From JBAYJY01 sp041664945 (GTDB taxonomy: Bacteria; UBP15; UBA6099): DNA of 8,345 nucleotides. The notes beneath the pieces are model-generated. The model was not told the origin of the DNA. It saw only the letters and a list, made by a program, of their open reading frames with translations, and made no database searches. The DNA lies in contig JBAYJY010000194.1 in NCBI GenBank assembly GCA_041664945.1, positions 1-8,345 on the forward strand. Reading direction: 5' to 3'. Made by a program: the position numbers and the translations under genes. Shown piece after piece: positions 7,599 to 8,345 of this stretch. The stretch's first letter is position 1, and each line of letters begins with the position of its first letter.

Positions 7599-7631
7599 AC
7601 GACGCGATCCGGTTTCCGTCCGCGCCGTCGT
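7599..7631. repeat. GC-rich hairpin at the island edge
   Basis: ACGACGCG (7599-7606) pairs with CGC and GTCGT (7623-7631) with one bulged C at 7626, giving eight pairs. An inner CGG-TTT-CCG (7610-7618) can form a small further stem. It is the last GC-rich piece before composition falls sharply, and may be part of the same element. Confidence 0.6.
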
Positions 7632-7683
7632 AATTGCTATTTGTCATATCACAATAACTATTCATTTATCTTTCTCTTCCGAA

Positions 7684-8148
7684 TTAAGTATGGATGTCCC
7701 CCGTATTCGAATTCGTAATAACTTTCTTGCTCCTAAAAAGCTTTAAAAGAAAGTGTCCAAATAATATGTAGATAAATATACCTGTGAATTCGTATATAAA
7801 ATTTTTTATAATACGTATTATTGTATAATCACCGGTAATTTTAAATATTATTACATCTACGGCAAATGAAAATGCAGTAATAATAATACTCAGTATTAAT
7901 AAGTTAAATATATAAATTGATAATTTGCTGCGAGATAAATAATAAAGACATAGTGAAATTAACATAATTTCAGCCATTTTTGTGTATACATGGACAATTT
8001 CTATTGTTATAGAAATATTAATATTGAATATATTATTATTTTCTAATAGTATATATAAGTGATGACCAGTAAATATAATTGGTTTTATTAAAATTAAATA
8101 TATTATTAAGCTAATACATATGTTCTTAAAAGATATTCTTTTCAACAT
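7684..8148 (-). CDS. Small AT-rich four-helix membrane protein, unrecognised
   Basis: The 154-residue protein is very hydrophobic, with about 24% Ile (37 of 154). Probable membrane helices lie near residues 10-27, 52-71, 76-98 and 118-138, followed by a basic stretch (LFRSKK, 137-142) and a polar tail. No catalytic motif was seen. GAGGTG, 5 bases before the ATG on the - strand, supports the start. The upstream gene's stop overlaps this site, so the two are almost surely co-transcribed and perhaps translationally coupled. The DNA is roughly 20% GC, far below the + strand genes, which suggests foreign origin. A small membrane protein directly behind another gene is a common layout for immunity or accessory proteins, but there is no direct evidence for that. 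The function is unknown. Confidence 0.8.
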   Translation of the reverse strand: MLKRISFKNICISLIIYLILIKPIIFTGHHLYILLENNNIFNINISITIEIVHVYTKMAEIMLISLCLYYLSRSKLSIYIFNLLILSIIITAFSFAVDVIIFKITGDYTIIRIIKNFIYEFTGIFIYILFGHFLLKLFRSKKVITNSNTGDIHT

Positions 8149-8152
8149 AACT

Positions 8153-8160
8153 TCACCTCA
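8153..8160 (-). promoter_or_regulatory. Overlapping stop codon and ribosome binding site
   Basis: Read on the - strand, TGAGGTGA contains both the TGA stop of the upstream partial gene (8158-8160) and the Shine-Dalgarno GAGGTG of the membrane protein gene. The stop lies 9 bases before the next ATG. This spacing suggests translational coupling within one operon. Confidence 0.75.
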
Positions 8161-8345
8161 TATTTCATAAAATTCTGTAATCCATTCAAATATAAATAAT
8201 TTTGTGGTTGCTGCGCTTCCTTTGGCTTTTGGATCAACGTTAATCGTACTCTTTGTAACTATTTTATTTTTCAGTCTAATCTTTATTAATGCTTTTTCTG
8301 CATGTCCTGTTACTTGTTTATCTCTCACTGTTAATTTCCTATTAC
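8158..8345 (-). CDS. 3' end of an unrecognised gene running off the window
   Basis: On the - strand, an open frame enters from the right edge (first full codon ends at 8343) and runs 61 codons to the TGA at 8158-8160. No start codon is needed inside the window, so this is the C-terminal part of a larger protein. The translation looks like real protein: Lys-rich, with alternating beta-like stretches (ALIKIRL, KLFIFEW) and the ending TEFYEI. GC is about 28%, closer to the adjacent membrane gene than to the + strand genes. It lacks Cys. It contains HAE (in GHAEKAL) but no further deaminase motif. I do not recognise the family. Its stop overlaps the next gene's ribosome binding site, so the two form an operon. 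Coding status is likely from the uninterrupted frame and the coupling; the function is unknown. Confidence 0.65.
   Translation of the reverse strand, partial: NRKLTVRDKQVTGHAEKALIKIRLKNKIVTKSTINVDPKAKGSAATTKLFIFEWITEFYEI

Larger units (their letters stand above)
7390..7631. repeat. Dense cluster of hairpins (palindromic element or structured RNA)
   Basis: Inverted repeats fill this stretch. GGGCGC (7390-7395) pairs with GCGCCC (7539-7544) and encloses five consecutive hairpins at 7396-7424, 7429-7442, 7448-7485, 7497-7509 and 7519-7535. More than half of the enclosed bases can pair. A third GGGCGCCAT copy (7588-7596) and a GC-rich hairpin (7599-7631) follow. Base composition is higher in GC than in the flanks. 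No transposase gene is in the window. It might be a non-coding RNA, a MITE- or REP-like mosaic, or a DNA site acting as a folded single strand. The structure is seen directly; the role is open. Confidence 0.65.

Noticed and set aside
7390..7631. Integron attC site
   Set aside because: I could not find a matched RYYYAAC / GTTRRRY core pair at the ends of the hairpins, and no integrase is in the window.
7388..7633. 81-codon + strand frame across the hairpin cluster
   Set aside because: There is no ribosome binding site, the composition is dictated by inverted repeats, and the opposite strand is also open over 7363-7665. No protein family is recognisable.
7363..7665. 100-codon - strand frame across the hairpin cluster
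   Set aside because: It is the mirror image of the same palindromic stretch, has no convincing ribosome binding site, and its translation looks random.
8158..8345. Nucleic-acid deaminase toxin suggested by HAE in the partial protein
   Set aside because: The roughly 45 residues after HAE contain no Cys, so the required downstream PCxxC zinc motif is absent.

Overview
The window looks like a piece of a Gram-negative (diderm) bacterial chromosome. Evidence for an outer membrane comes from an exported lipoprotein with a Gly at +2 after the lipid Cys, a probable outer-membrane beta-barrel ending in Phe, and a Sec-secreted metallohydrolase. The Cys plus poly-Gly lipoprotein start recalls delta-proteobacteria-like lineages and uncultured relatives, but I cannot name the organism from sequence alone.

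Bases 1-7271 are gene-dense, moderately GC-rich, and all on the + strand. In order they hold: a large lipoprotein of unknown function (41-2455) with one EF-hand-like loop, closed by a strong intrinsic terminator (2486-2519); a beta-barrel-like exported protein (2560-3957); a 160-nt gap with a candidate sigma-70 promoter and two near-identical 12-bp palindromes; a cytoplasmic M3-like zinc oligopeptidase (4121-5590); and, 40 nt later with no terminator between, a secreted PHP-domain metallohydrolase of the CehA/McbA type (5631-7271). The last two may share a transcript. Otherwise the genes look like independent cell-envelope or housekeeping units, and no pathway links them.

Bases 7272-7683 hold no convincing gene. 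From 7390 to 7631 they hold an unusually dense cluster of inverted repeats: five hairpins lie side by side, enclosed by a GGGCGC/GCGCCC stem, followed by a further copy of GGGCGCCAT and another GC-rich hairpin. This could be a structured RNA, a palindromic mobile or repeat element, or a folded-DNA junction.

Bases 7684-8345 change abruptly to roughly 20-28% GC and to the - strand. They hold a two-gene block read from the right edge: the 3' end of an unrecognised gene (8158-8345, running off the window), whose stop codon overlaps the ribosome binding site of a small four-helix membrane protein (7684-8148). Composition and strand switch suggest horizontally acquired DNA, with the palindrome cluster sitting just before it. 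The most interesting part of the window is this junction (7390-8345); nothing in the + strand genes demands a new system.
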